64,000 bases of DNA, from positions 930,001-994,000 of the forward strand of contig NC_064447.1 of NCBI RefSeq assembly GCF_023343835.1. Reading direction: 5' to 3'. Source of the stretch: Lagopus muta. Taxonomy: Eukaryota > Chordata > Aves > Galliformes > Phasianidae. The notes beneath the pieces were generated by a model. That model was not told where the DNA came from. It made no database searches and saw only the letters and a program-made list of their open reading frames with translations. Positions 10,721 to 64,000 of the stretch are shown here, piece by piece. The translations under genes were made by a program, and so were the position numbers. Position 1 is the first letter of the stretch; each line of letters starts with the position of its first letter.

Positions 10721-13118
10721 CATATTTCTAAGAAAATCTGTTCTTTGGGGGGTGGTTTATTTATTCAGTGCCTGGAGCTCAGCATGATGGTTTGCTGGGG
10801 GTCCAAACTTAGCCTTTGCAATACAGGTAGAGCATCACATTCCTCTTACCAGTGCAGTCTCATCTCGTTTACTGACATAAAGCTGCAATGAACAGCATGG
10901 CAGGAACACAGCTGAACTCTGGATTCTGAGCATGATTCCCAGCAATGGCTGTCAGGAGATGAGAGGAATCATTTTAATTCTGATCACGGAAGGTATACAG
11001 GATTAGCTGTTACTATTTGAAGCCAGTTGTGAAATATCACTTGTTCTGGTGCAGCACACTGTGGTGAAAGTTACAAAAATGCATCTTCTTAGTGCAGAGC
11101 TTACGTTTTCATTTCTTCTCCCAATGGTTGTGGCTTCGGTGCAGTGTCAGGAACCATTGTGGTGAGGGGTTCCAGTTTGGTTGTGCGTGGAGGAGTCACA
11201 AGAGCTGTTCAGCTCCTTGCAGTTCAGCATTTGGCACTTCTGTCTGAGAATTGCTGTTGCATTTGCAGCGGCATCCTAAAATCACAAGTTGCCCAAAGGG
11301 ATTTACTGAAGGAAAGCAAAAATGTGACTCTGTGCCCTCTGACTGCATGGCAGACCTCGATGACACAAGGTAGTTTGGCTGCAGCTGCCAGAAAGGCTGT
11401 CAGCAGACAGAGCAAACAGGTCAACAGCTACCTGTCCTTCACAGGTTTCCTCACCAAAGGCTCATGAAGGCTTAACATGGATGAGGGCTTTCATGTGGGT
11501 TAACGGCTGGTCCTATAAGCTATAATAGTTGGGAAGCACTGGGCTCTTGCTCCTGTGCAGTGGAAGGCTGTAGGGTTCAGAAGGGCTTTGAAGCAGTGGG
11601 AGCATCCATAGGAGGCAAGTCCAGAGTGCTGATAATGCATTAATGCTGCCATGGGCTGAGACGTCCAGCTGCAGCTCATCCTTAGTCATGATGGAGGTGC
11701 TACAGAAACAGCACAGCACCGAGGAAGGAGGAGAAGGGAGGAGTGGGATGGGGAAAGAAAGTAGCTCTGGGTTCAGAAGGAGCAATCCTATCCTCAGCCC
11801 TGTGTGACCTGGCTGTGCAGCCAGCACTTGTGGTGCCCTCCTCCAGGCAGCCTGCAGCAGCAGAGCATCCACCAACAGCCAGAGACAAAGCAAGAAATGG
11901 GTCAGGCCCAGGGCATGGACGGGGAGCCTGGGCAGGAGCAGAAACAGATGGGATGGGACCTGCTTCCAAACCTGGCTTTTGAGGTTCTGCCGGCAGCCCA
12001 GGATCACTGCTTGGTGGCCCCATGCCCTGCCACGTTGTGGACACAGCTCCTGAGATGAGGGGCTCAGGCCTCCTGTATGGCTCCTGCAGGAGCTGCAGGG
12101 CAGGTCTACAGGGCTGCCGGCTGACCCCTGGCAGGGTGTCCTTGAGGAACCCTTCTGCTTCATCACCTTTCTGCTTAGAGCACACAGCTCCTGGGCAGCC
12201 AGATCTCCTGCTCCAGGTTCCTCTCCCAGAGCTGGTTTACAGCTCCCAGCACACTACAGAAGTCACTTCAGACCTGCAAGGTTTGGCCACTTTTTTCCAT
12301 AATGCTGTGGGCTCTCCCCCAGGTCTGTAAGGGCAGCAGATGGGGATGGCCTATTTAAGCTACAGTGAGCACAGCAGTTAGCACCAAGTGCATGAGCCAA
12401 GTGCTCTGTTCTCAGAGTGCTGTACCAAACTACTTGTGTCACTGCTGCTATTTGCAATTTTACATGCATGCTCTTAGGATGCAGGCAATGCAGCTAATGA
12501 GGAAGCAGCTCATCATGCAATTAAAGTTGTCTAGGAAGACAGCAGTAGCTGCTCAATGCAGTTCAACATAAAGACTGACAGCTGGTAATTGACTGAGTCA
12601 GTATCATAATCTTAGTAATTTTCACTCCTTTTCTGTCTCTTATCTATTACTGCTGTACGAACCCCTTGAATGAATTCAATTCTACAAAATAAATATGAGC
12701 TTATCTAAATACTGCTGGGACTGGGAGGAACAGCTGAACTTGCCTTATCAAGTGTTGAATGTCACCATTCCTATTGCACTGTCAACGACCACATGGTATC
12801 AGCACAGAACTGATGGAAGATTCCCCACAGCTTGTCTGAAGGGGGTCCATAAGGACACATGTGGACAGACTGCAGCTGGAGGCTCTGTCTTTTATTTCTG
12901 ACACTGAGAGAAGCCACAATGTGCACTGGCTTCGAAGGCACGTGTCTTGCAGGACCAGCATCTCCTCAGACAGTGAGGAACACGCATCTCATTTCTTGCT
13001 AGCTGCTGAACGGGAGCCATTCCCACCATTTTAACTCGTGATGTTCCTAAAGGCTGAGCGGAAATCCCAGTGACCTTTCCAGCAACAAGACCTACTGGCA
13101 CTTGCTGATGTTAACACA
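10721..13118. other. Intergenic region between convergent MRPS34 and MAPK8IP3
   Basis: No gene was recognised. The 11.5-12.3 kb part is moderately GC-rich and gives long chance frames on both strands, but none resembles a known protein or has a credible exon structure. In human this interval holds NME3. I looked for the nucleoside-diphosphate kinase signature (an NIIHGSD-type active site) and did not see it. Confidence 0.6.
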
Positions 13119-13124
13119 TTTATT
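13119..13124 (-). terminator. MAPK8IP3: Candidate MAPK8IP3 poly(A) signal
   Basis: The minus strand reads AATAAA here, about 2.5 kb beyond the MAPK8IP3 stop codon. The flank to the right on the plus strand (13125-13330) has the AT-rich look of a 3' UTR end. I saw no nearer canonical signal in the stretch between. The 3' UTR would then run from 15631 to about 13100. Confidence 0.55.
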
Positions 13125-15631
13125 ACATACAGAACAGATATGGTTTGTTGTTTGATAGCGTAGGGAAAAAAGCATGGGAACGTATTCATACAGCGGTCTC
13201 TTTACAGAATGCCATCTTCAGACCAAACAGCGGAGTTTACAGGCCTTAAGACACTTTTTAAAATCCTTTTGTAACATACAAGATACTTTACATACATCAC
13301 AGTGGAGATATGACAGGGAAGTGTGTTGAAGCCAGTCAGTTCTCACCTTGCTGCCCAGCAGCCACCACATCCCAACAGGAGCTGATAGCAGAGGCTGAGC
13401 TGGAGCCACCCCTCCGACACGTGTGCTTCTTCTGGAGGAAACCAAGCACCAAACTGGGAAGGAACCTGCTGGCAGAGGCCCAAGAGTGGTTTCCTCATGT
13501 TGCCATGGACCAGTGGGTGACAGAAGACTGAATATTGTCACTTTTACTGCTAAAACCAGATAGAGAACAAATTGTAAGAGGTAAGAACGTTGCAATCCTG
13601 TATTTTTACGCTGAAGGTTTGACATGCCTAAAGAATTGCATTTGCCTTTAAATGACACCAAAGTATGCCATTTTCCTGGCTCTAACTGTTAGATATCTGT
13701 GGAATCTGCTGTCTCAACATCTGTTACTGCACCCTGTGCCGTGACCCAGAGAGCCTGTTCTAGCAGAAAGCATTCTGGGGATGAGTGAGCACTGCCCCAG
13801 GTGAGATGTCTCCTCTCAAATATTCTCCTCTACATGAACGGCTGCTTGCAGAGTCAGCCAAATGCAAGCCACAGATCCTGGCTTGAAGATACAGCCCAGC
13901 TAGCTTCCTACCTCTGCAAGGAGCAGTGTGGGTCCTCACGTCACCAGCTGCTCAGGCAGTGTGGGCAGCACCATGGCCCCATACTTTGATGGCTGAGGCC
14001 TCTGCACCCTGCTTATGTCTTCTTGCCTCCCTGGATGGGAACTGTGTGCCCCAGCCTTTTCTGAACTGAGCATCCAAAGACCATTTCAGGGTTGCTGAAT
14101 GAGGACAGGTGTTAAAACTTCCCCAGTGAATGCTGTGTTCCTGCAGCACACAAACAGCTGCAGACCACAAGGCGTGGGAGCAGCCTGGACCATGACAAGC
14201 AGCACAGGTCTTGTTCCCCAGAGATGGAGGTGGACATCCTTGGGAGATCCACAGTGCTGCACAGCTCAGGAAACCAACAAGACAGCCACCAGGATCTTCT
14301 AAATTCATTGCTAACAGCTCTTCTTTGTAGAGAAAGAAACTGCTGCAACTGTCAGAAGGGGAAAACAAACCACTGCCTCTACATCTGAAGCTGCCACACT
14401 TTCAATATGGAGCTTAAAACTGTTCTCCCTGGCTGCATTTTCAGCTGCTTCTCCTACAAGCAGGACACACAGCTTGCACAAGGAGCACAGTCAGAATTTC
14501 TCTCAGAGGCTGTCATTCTTTAGAGGAGTAACAGAGATCCAGCTTTTCAAACCACTCACTAACCAATTCAATCAGTGCTTGTGATGCTGAGTAAAAGGAG
14601 CTGGGAGATCTGGCCTCAATTCACAGAATTCACAGCAGACGAACATTATCTGCCACTGCCTCTATTTTAAAAGCCAGTAAATCCTATGTAGAGATAACTT
14701 TCTCCTAAAGCTTTCAGGCTCACAAAACGAATGAACTCAATTCTTTCCTGCTTGACTTTTTTTTTTTTTTTTCAGAGAAGGGAGTTAAAATATCACTGCC
14801 TTTTCCCCCTTTAAAATAACAGGGTTCCAGTACTTCTTTGTTAATAGTTTTGAAAGGCCCCACGGCCTCCACAATCAACCATCTGTCACCCACCTGAGGC
14901 TACCAAACAATCCCCTCTGGACACATGCGGTCACCCAGCACACTACTGCTATGATAAAAGCAGCAGAAGAGGAGGGAGACTTTCCATCTGCAAGTGTGGA
15001 GGATGTGTTCCCCCCACTAACAGCCCTGCCACCTTCTCCAGCCAAACAGCAAAAGCGCTTCCCAACCTCGACATTCCTTTCTATTGAAGGCTCCTTGGAC
15101 CTGGCTGCTGTCAGTCTGTGGGATATTATTCTATGCTCAGGTGCACATAGTGGATAAGGTGGAAAGTCCACTGGTGAACAAGGAAGGATTTCTTCTGGGG
15201 TGCTGTAGGAGTTGTGATCCTCCATCGCTGCTTTGGCGGGGATGCCAGGGTGCTGCACTACTTCTCATGCAGGTGGGAGCAAGGCATCCTGCTGGAGAAC
15301 CAGACCCACCACCTGTCCAGCTCCCCAGCCCCAGGCAAAGCTTTTGCACAGCTCTGGCTCCAAGCTTCACTTTTATCAACGCGCTGCCATTTCTCTCCTT
15401 GTAGACGCCAGCTCCAGAGCAGAACAATAATCCAACCACGCAGAAAGCTCATGGGCCCAAGATGAAAGCTGCAAGTTCAGAGGTTACAAAGGGGTCACAG
15501 TCTGAGGCAGGAGCCGCTGCAGTTGTCTGGGGTCGGTTTCCAGCAGTAGGTATAATGCAGGCGTTCTGTATGTACATCGTGGCATTCAGGTGGGAACAGG
15601 GACACTTACATTGGTAGGAAAGGAGAAATTC
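13125..15631 (-). other. MAPK8IP3: Probable MAPK8IP3 3' UTR
   Basis: About 2.5 kb of non-coding sequence lies between the stop codon and the first canonical AATAAA on the minus strand. It includes a T16 tract at about 14757-14772 and no recognised repeat. The extent is inferred only from the poly(A) signal; transcript data would settle it. Confidence 0.5.
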
Positions 15632-58689
<43,058 letters not shown>

Positions 58690-59619
58690 CTAAACAGAGA
58701 AACAGAGAGAGAGGAAAAGCCAATCTGTTAGCTGTTTACAAGGTTCATACACAAAAGAAACAGCACACTAGCTCATGCGAAATATTAGTTATTAGAAATT
58801 GAATTGCACTTCTTCTCCCAAATTAGCAGCTGGGTGGACTCCCAAACCCACAGCTCCACGGTGCTGCTTGTTCAGATCCAGGGTGTCTACGGGTAGAGCC
58901 AAGCATATTCCTAGAAAGTCAGAAGGGGTGAAGAGACCAAAACAGGCACAACTGACATCACCACCTCCATGCAATGTTTCAAGGAAATGCAGAAGTGCAA
59001 TGAACTGAGCCAATTTAAACCAATGTGTCCTTTGAGAAACGGATGTACTGTGGGAAAACAAGCCACAGCAGACAATCCCACAACAAAATGGTCATCACTG
59101 AATGAAGAAAGAGGCTGAACTGAGTCACCTACATGCCACTTTTGTACATTCCACCCCAAACCTGGTTTGCACCAACAGCAGCAATCAGTGGGTTTGGGAT
59201 CATTTCCAATACTAAGCAAAAGAAGTAATACTTGCATTCCATGATCGACTCTCCATATCTAACTACAGTCAATCAAAATTCAGAATTTAAACAAACTCAT
59301 AAATAAATACATTTTCTTCACCACTCTTTTTCTGGCAAGTGCAGGTGACCAGCGAGCTGTGGGTTTGATACTGAATATGTAAGCTGGCACAGATTTTGGG
59401 ACCAAGTTCCAGTGGGAGAAAATATAGAGCAAGCAGTGGAGGTGGAAATTCAAAGAAAGGAAGTGGCTTGTCAGCATGAACACTCCAGAAACAGGGTAGC
59501 AGTGGGCATCTCCATGCACAACACTGATCTGCTTCCCTCTCCACCAGGCTCCATGCCAGCCCAGTTCAGTGCTGCTAAGGGACATAGCAATCATTTTGCT
59601 AAAATTCACCTTAGCTACC

Positions 59620-59692
59620 ACCATCACAGAGTGGGACCAGGTGGCCTCCAGAGGTCCCTTCAATCCAAATGTTCTGTGATTCTGTGGTCTGT
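59620..59692 (+). repeat. CR1 LINE 3' end, very short
   Basis: The sequence 'gtgggaccaggtggcctcca' then 'gaggtcccttcaatccaaat' and 'gttctgtgattctgtgg' is the last ~70 bases of a CR1 copy. Confidence 0.78.
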
Positions 59693-61000
59693 GACCATGG
59701 GTGAAAACAACTGCAGCTGCACCTAAGGCCACCCCAAGACCAACTCAAACACACTGACACAGGGGCAGAAAACAGTTCATTTACAAAGCAAAAGCAAAAT
59801 GTCTAACAGAATAGACAAATGTTCAGCCTTTCTGTTCTGAGCACTGCCCAGCTGACACGGCACGCTGCACTGCTATGCCAGTGTGGCTCCTGCTTGGAGT
59901 GACTGCTTGCTGTGGCCCATCTGGGAAAAGCAGGAGAGGCAAAAAGGAATTTTCACTGTGGTCCAGCAGGGAGACTTGGGAAACTTTTCTTAAGAATCCC
60001 CATTAAAATCTTCTCCTGAAAATCCTAAAGATTCACACAGAGAAATTTCGTAAATAATCCTCTTACAAAAGCAGCACATAGCTACGAAAATGATGGCCCT
60101 AGGGACATCACACTTCACAGCTGCATTACAGCTTGAGAAAAGTTCCTATAGCTCTAAAATATTCTTAAAAATAATTTATTTCTGCAGAACAGGTGTCGAA
60201 TTATCTGACAGTATACTATAAACACTTCTGAGATTATGGCCTAATTAGTATGGCCTAACATGCAGAAACTCAGGAGAAATGGGGCCATCCCAAACACATG
60301 CTGACTCTGATGTTAAATCATACTTCCTCTTCAGGTAATTTGTCAGATCCCCACTGAATGTACACAGACTACATGAACTTTATCATCTGTGCTAACAAAG
60401 AAGAGGAGTATGAAGTAACATCAGAAACTGTAGGATCTTCAGGGAAGTATTTTGATGTAGACTGCAAGGAAAGCTGCATTGAAAATTTCCACACTGTGTT
60501 TCTCTGAAAATACTTTCCAGCCTCTTCTGCATCTCCCAGGGAAGAGCAAAAACTGCAGGAAAACTAACTTCAGTTTTGCAGTCTTGATGTTGGTGTTACC
60601 AGTCCTCAAAGCAGTTCAGAATATCCTCAGGGTTGGCAGAAATTTTCAGTGCTGACTACAGCCCTTTGGAGTGACTTTCGTACACCCACGTCCTTCTGGT
60701 CCAGAGGGACCCTGAGCACTTGGTTATTTCTACTGTGTGTTGCGAAGAAAACAGCAAAAGCCTCTGTAGTGGCTTGCAGCAGCCAAAACCTGGATCAGAA
60801 CGCTCCTCCCGTAACAGCCTAAAGCTTAGAAAATGTAACAGAACTACTGTGTTTGCCATCATTGCAAGATGGTGACTGCCCTCTTTGTAGGCTGGGTGTG
60901 CAGAACTCTGCCTCACCCAAAGTCAGATGTGCTTCCTGACAGTTACTGGTGACATGCATTCCCTTCCCTGCCTAGAAAATATGCCTATTTTGTATTCCTA

Positions 61001-61133
61001 TAGGAAGTGTTCAAGAAACGTGTAGATGCAGTAAGCAGGGTTGTGGTTTAGAAGGGAAATATTGGTGATAGGTGGATAGCTGGATTGGATGATTGGAGGT
61101 TTTTTCCAACCTTGGTGATTCCACGATTCTAAT
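61001..61133 (+). repeat. CR1 LINE 3' fragment
   Basis: The sequences 'gaagtgttcaagaaacgtgt' and 'tggattggatgattggaggt' and the terminal 'ccaaccttggtgattccacg' match the same subfamily as the copy at 35.7 kb. Confidence 0.87.
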
Positions 61134-61714
61134 TAAAGGGAGAAAAGACAACTTTTTAAAATATTCTGGGAAGTGAAGTGCAAAAGTCCAATTACACAGG
61201 GATGATCCTGGTTTGGGACCTGCACTTTCTGCCTTTGAGTGCACACATCCTTCCTGATTTAGCAGCTTGCTGGCTCCCTCTGCACCAGCCAAGGGAAGCG
61301 TGCTGTGTGTGAGTCTAATGCAGATGTCAGTACACAAAGAGGGCAAACAGGCCTTTCAGCATCACACCATGGCCACCCAACAGCAAACTCCGAAACTACG
61401 ATTAACAAAGTTAAGATGCAGCAGTAGGATTTACCTTTTCCTCCATGACTGGCGATGACTGCAGCGACAAACGTAACAGCCAAAACAGAGCAGCAATTGC
61501 ACAAAAAGCAGGACAAAAAAAAACAAAACAACAACAACAATTAGAGAATGAAGGTCATGCAAACGTGCAGCCCTATCAGAGAAAGCATGTGCATGCATTT
61601 TTATTCTTACCACATGAAGGTGTGCACTATACTCATCCCCCTGCTCAGATGGCAGTAGACACACACATACCCAGCATTTCTTGCACTATCTTTTCTCAAG
61701 TGATAAGCAAGCAT

Positions 61715-61970
61715 CCTTGGTGTATTTATGTCCTTATGCAAACATGTACCTACATAGACTACCACACAAAACACACCCAAGCACATCCACAGGTGAAAGC
61801 AACCAAATGCACTCACAAACACCTAGGAAGACAGTGAGAGATTACAGCCATATCCCTCCCCAAAACACATCAGCATACCAACTCACACAGCTGTGCAGAG
61901 ACACAAGAACACACATCCCTCAAAGGCACAAGCATACACAAACACAGCACACACGAACAGCACAAAGCTT
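61715..61970. repeat. Degenerate CA-rich low-complexity tract
   Basis: Many dispersed CACA and ACACA units with interruptions occur across about 250 bases. It looks like an old, decayed CA repeat rather than a clean microsatellite. Confidence 0.65.
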
Positions 61971-64000
61971 GAAATGAAGGAAGATGACCCACTTTCCAGT
62001 TGTTGTTCCTACAGACTCAGATGGAGGCCTGGCAGGGGCTGTGACAGACATAGAGAGCTCCTCTATTTTTGCATTCTTCCAGGAACTAGCAATATGTCAC
62101 ATGTAAAAGCGCTCTTCCATCACAGAGACAATCCTCAGTGAAAGTTTTGTCCTTCACATCAGAGAATGGTGGTCTTACAGATACAACCAGTAAACATTTC
62201 TCACTGTGTATTTCTTTCACTGAACGGTAACAAAAAGCCACCATTAATTTTAGCTTTTTTCACAATTAGGGAAAACTCATCAGAACCAATTTCAAGCAGT
62301 CCTTTCCAAATTTGGCAGGTGCATATGTCAAGCAGAGAAGGAGGCCAAGCCTGCTTTTGCCTGTAGCACTTTCATAGTTTACCATCCAAGTAATTGCACA
62401 GATACGTCCTTATTTACAGAAGGATAACTGGGGAGGGAAACAAGCTGAACACACTCCACCCATTACAGCTGTGAGTAGGATCAATTTGGGACAGAGGAGA
62501 AGGAAAACAGAAACAGCCTGTTGATGGAGCTGTCAGGAACATGTGCTCTCGCAATCCTAAGAACAACCTATAACCTACTGGTTCTTTTCACACCATATCT
62601 TCTCTTTCCATACCCATCGTGTTGCCCCTGTTTGCCTAGAGAGGCCACCATCTAGCTTCTGCTCTTTCTTCCCTGGATAGGTTTCAATACACTGTAGTGT
62701 GTAATCAGTTTTATTCTTCTAGCCACTCTGACCCGACATTAATTAACTGTTTTGCAGAAAACAGCACTGAGAACTTACTATTCAGCCCACTTTACAAGTA
62801 CCACAACCTTCAGTTATTCCTCTCTAAAACAAATACATTAAGATGCTCTTTTCTGAAAGGACTACTCAGCCAACAGAAGAAGTATAAATTAACTGTGGCT
62901 TCTCCTCCCTATGAGATGATAAATGTCTTGTCAATCAATTCAGTGTACAAGGATCCTTCTTACACTACTATCTTCCAGCCGTATGCTGGTATTGTACCTA
63001 AGGTTACAAGTATCTTTTACTATTATGGGATGCAATAAAATAGTAAATGAACACAACTTTGCTCTTTGATTTTATTTTTTATTTGTTAAACTCTGAAGGA
63101 GCATGTGTCACACAGCAGCTGCTTCTGACTTAAGTGCAACTGTTCATGTTGGAAAGGTAGATCCACAGAGGATCACCAGCTCTGAAATTTGGAATTTATA
63201 TGGCTTGGGATTTCTATGGCCACACAAAGAGCTCAGCTCAGATCACAATGCTCTTGTTCCAGTTCCTTTTAGATCTGATACAGATTCGTACTGTCCATCA
63301 GGGAGTGTATGTGGGAGAAAACCTAGATAAGCCTTTCTGACTCTTGAGATTAGGATGCAACTGCTTAAAACTGCTACATTGCTGCCCCTAAAATGTTGCT
63401 GAATATTTCCCGTGGCAGGAGAGCTCAGCTGCTCCCTGCAGAATGAAAGAAACAGGAGCACACACTGACACTTCGTTTCCAGCTATGCTGCACCCTGCCT
63501 GCTCAGCAGGCAGCTCACAGTTCCCCCCATTCCCAGCTGAGACATGGAGACGGCAACAAGAGATAAATGCACACATCAGCACAGCTATTCTTCCTACAAA
63601 CATCCACACCTTTCAGGTAGGTTGGAGAAGTGAGTTGGATGACCAAGACCCAGTCTATCTTGTTTCCCCTCTACCATGGGTGTACAAAGTCATCTGACAG
63701 CAGAAGCACACAGCTCAGCAGAAGTCACAAACATGGATGCTCTGCAGTTACCGAGCCCATTTTCCTTCAGCATCCTCCCTTCCTTCTAACACTACGATGT
63801 TACATTACCAACAGCTGTGAACAAAGCTCCTGTTCCCCTGTACACCAGCCCTGTGTGCACACCAGTATGCCACCAGTACAGAACCAGAGGCTGACCCTCC
63901 CACCCTCCTCTCACATCACGAAGCTCTGGCAGAATGCAAAGCACTGGCTGGGGAAGGAATACCATGTCTGTATGGAATCAGGCAGAAGTCCCACGCTCTT

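Larger units (their letters stand above)
58690..64000 (-). other. MAPK8IP3: MAPK8IP3 intron, partial; no upstream exon found
   Basis: I searched the minus strand for the exon that should end in the GGNSQTESSLPG region and for the N-terminal coiled coil and found neither. The stretch has two CR1 fragments, a CA-rich segment and unique sequence. Confidence 0.65.

Noticed and set aside
11513-12166. 217-aa open frame on the minus strand in the spacer
   Set aside because: Low-complexity Leu/Pro/Ser composition with overlapping long frames on both strands. No homology was recognised and there is no splice context.
58690-64000. Search for the upstream MAPK8IP3 exons (start codon, RH1, first coiled coil)
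   Set aside because: No minus-strand match with splice borders was seen. The reported open frames here look like non-coding noise.

Overview
This is a vertebrate nuclear window, almost certainly from a bird of the galliform type. The evidence is many CR1 LINE fragments ending in the ATTCTATGAT-type 3' motif, a mariner-like element with GGGCTGCTCCAAAAGTAATG-type ends, compact introns, and three protein-coding genes read exon by exon that match vertebrate orthologues. It is not a prokaryotic or accessory region. From established knowledge, the gene set corresponds to human 16p13.3, equivalent to chicken chromosome 14; the exact species cannot be fixed from the sequence alone.

Layout. (1) About 1-8115, minus strand: the 5' end of GLYR1 (N-PAC/NDF). 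Exons 1-3 encode the start codon and most of the PWWP domain; the gene runs off the left edge. (2) About 7650-9320: a CpG-rich block with a head-to-head promoter, GLYR1 going left (ATG at 8115) and MRPS34 going right (ATG at 8847). (3) 8847-10295, plus strand: complete MRPS34 in three exons, 210 aa, with a poly(A) signal at 10696. (4) About 10720-13118: intergenic sequence between two convergent genes, with no gene recognised. (5) 13119-58689, minus strand: MAPK8IP3 (JIP3/JSAP1), from the JNK-binding exon to the stop codon and the likely poly(A) signal. I traced 28 coding exons with every splice phase consistent; they encode about 1136 aa in the longest form. The four or so 5'-most exons (about 200 aa: RH1 and the first coiled coil) were not found and should lie beyond the right edge. 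(6) 58690-64000: intron of MAPK8IP3.

The three genes do not form a pathway. MRPS34 is a structural protein of the mitochondrial small ribosomal subunit. GLYR1 is a chromatin reader acting at transcribed nucleosomes. MAPK8IP3 is a neuronal kinesin/dynein adaptor and JNK scaffold.

No undescribed system was found. The most useful observations are two consecutive microexons (12 and 18 nt) in MAPK8IP3, too short for ORF-based calling and separated by about 1.4 kb; two in-frame alternative splice choices (tandem acceptors 9 nt apart, donors 27 nt apart); the ETS-rich GLYR1/MRPS34 promoter; the absence of NME3 where mammals have it; several perfect palindromes; and an intronic block rich in homeodomain cores that may be a conserved enhancer.
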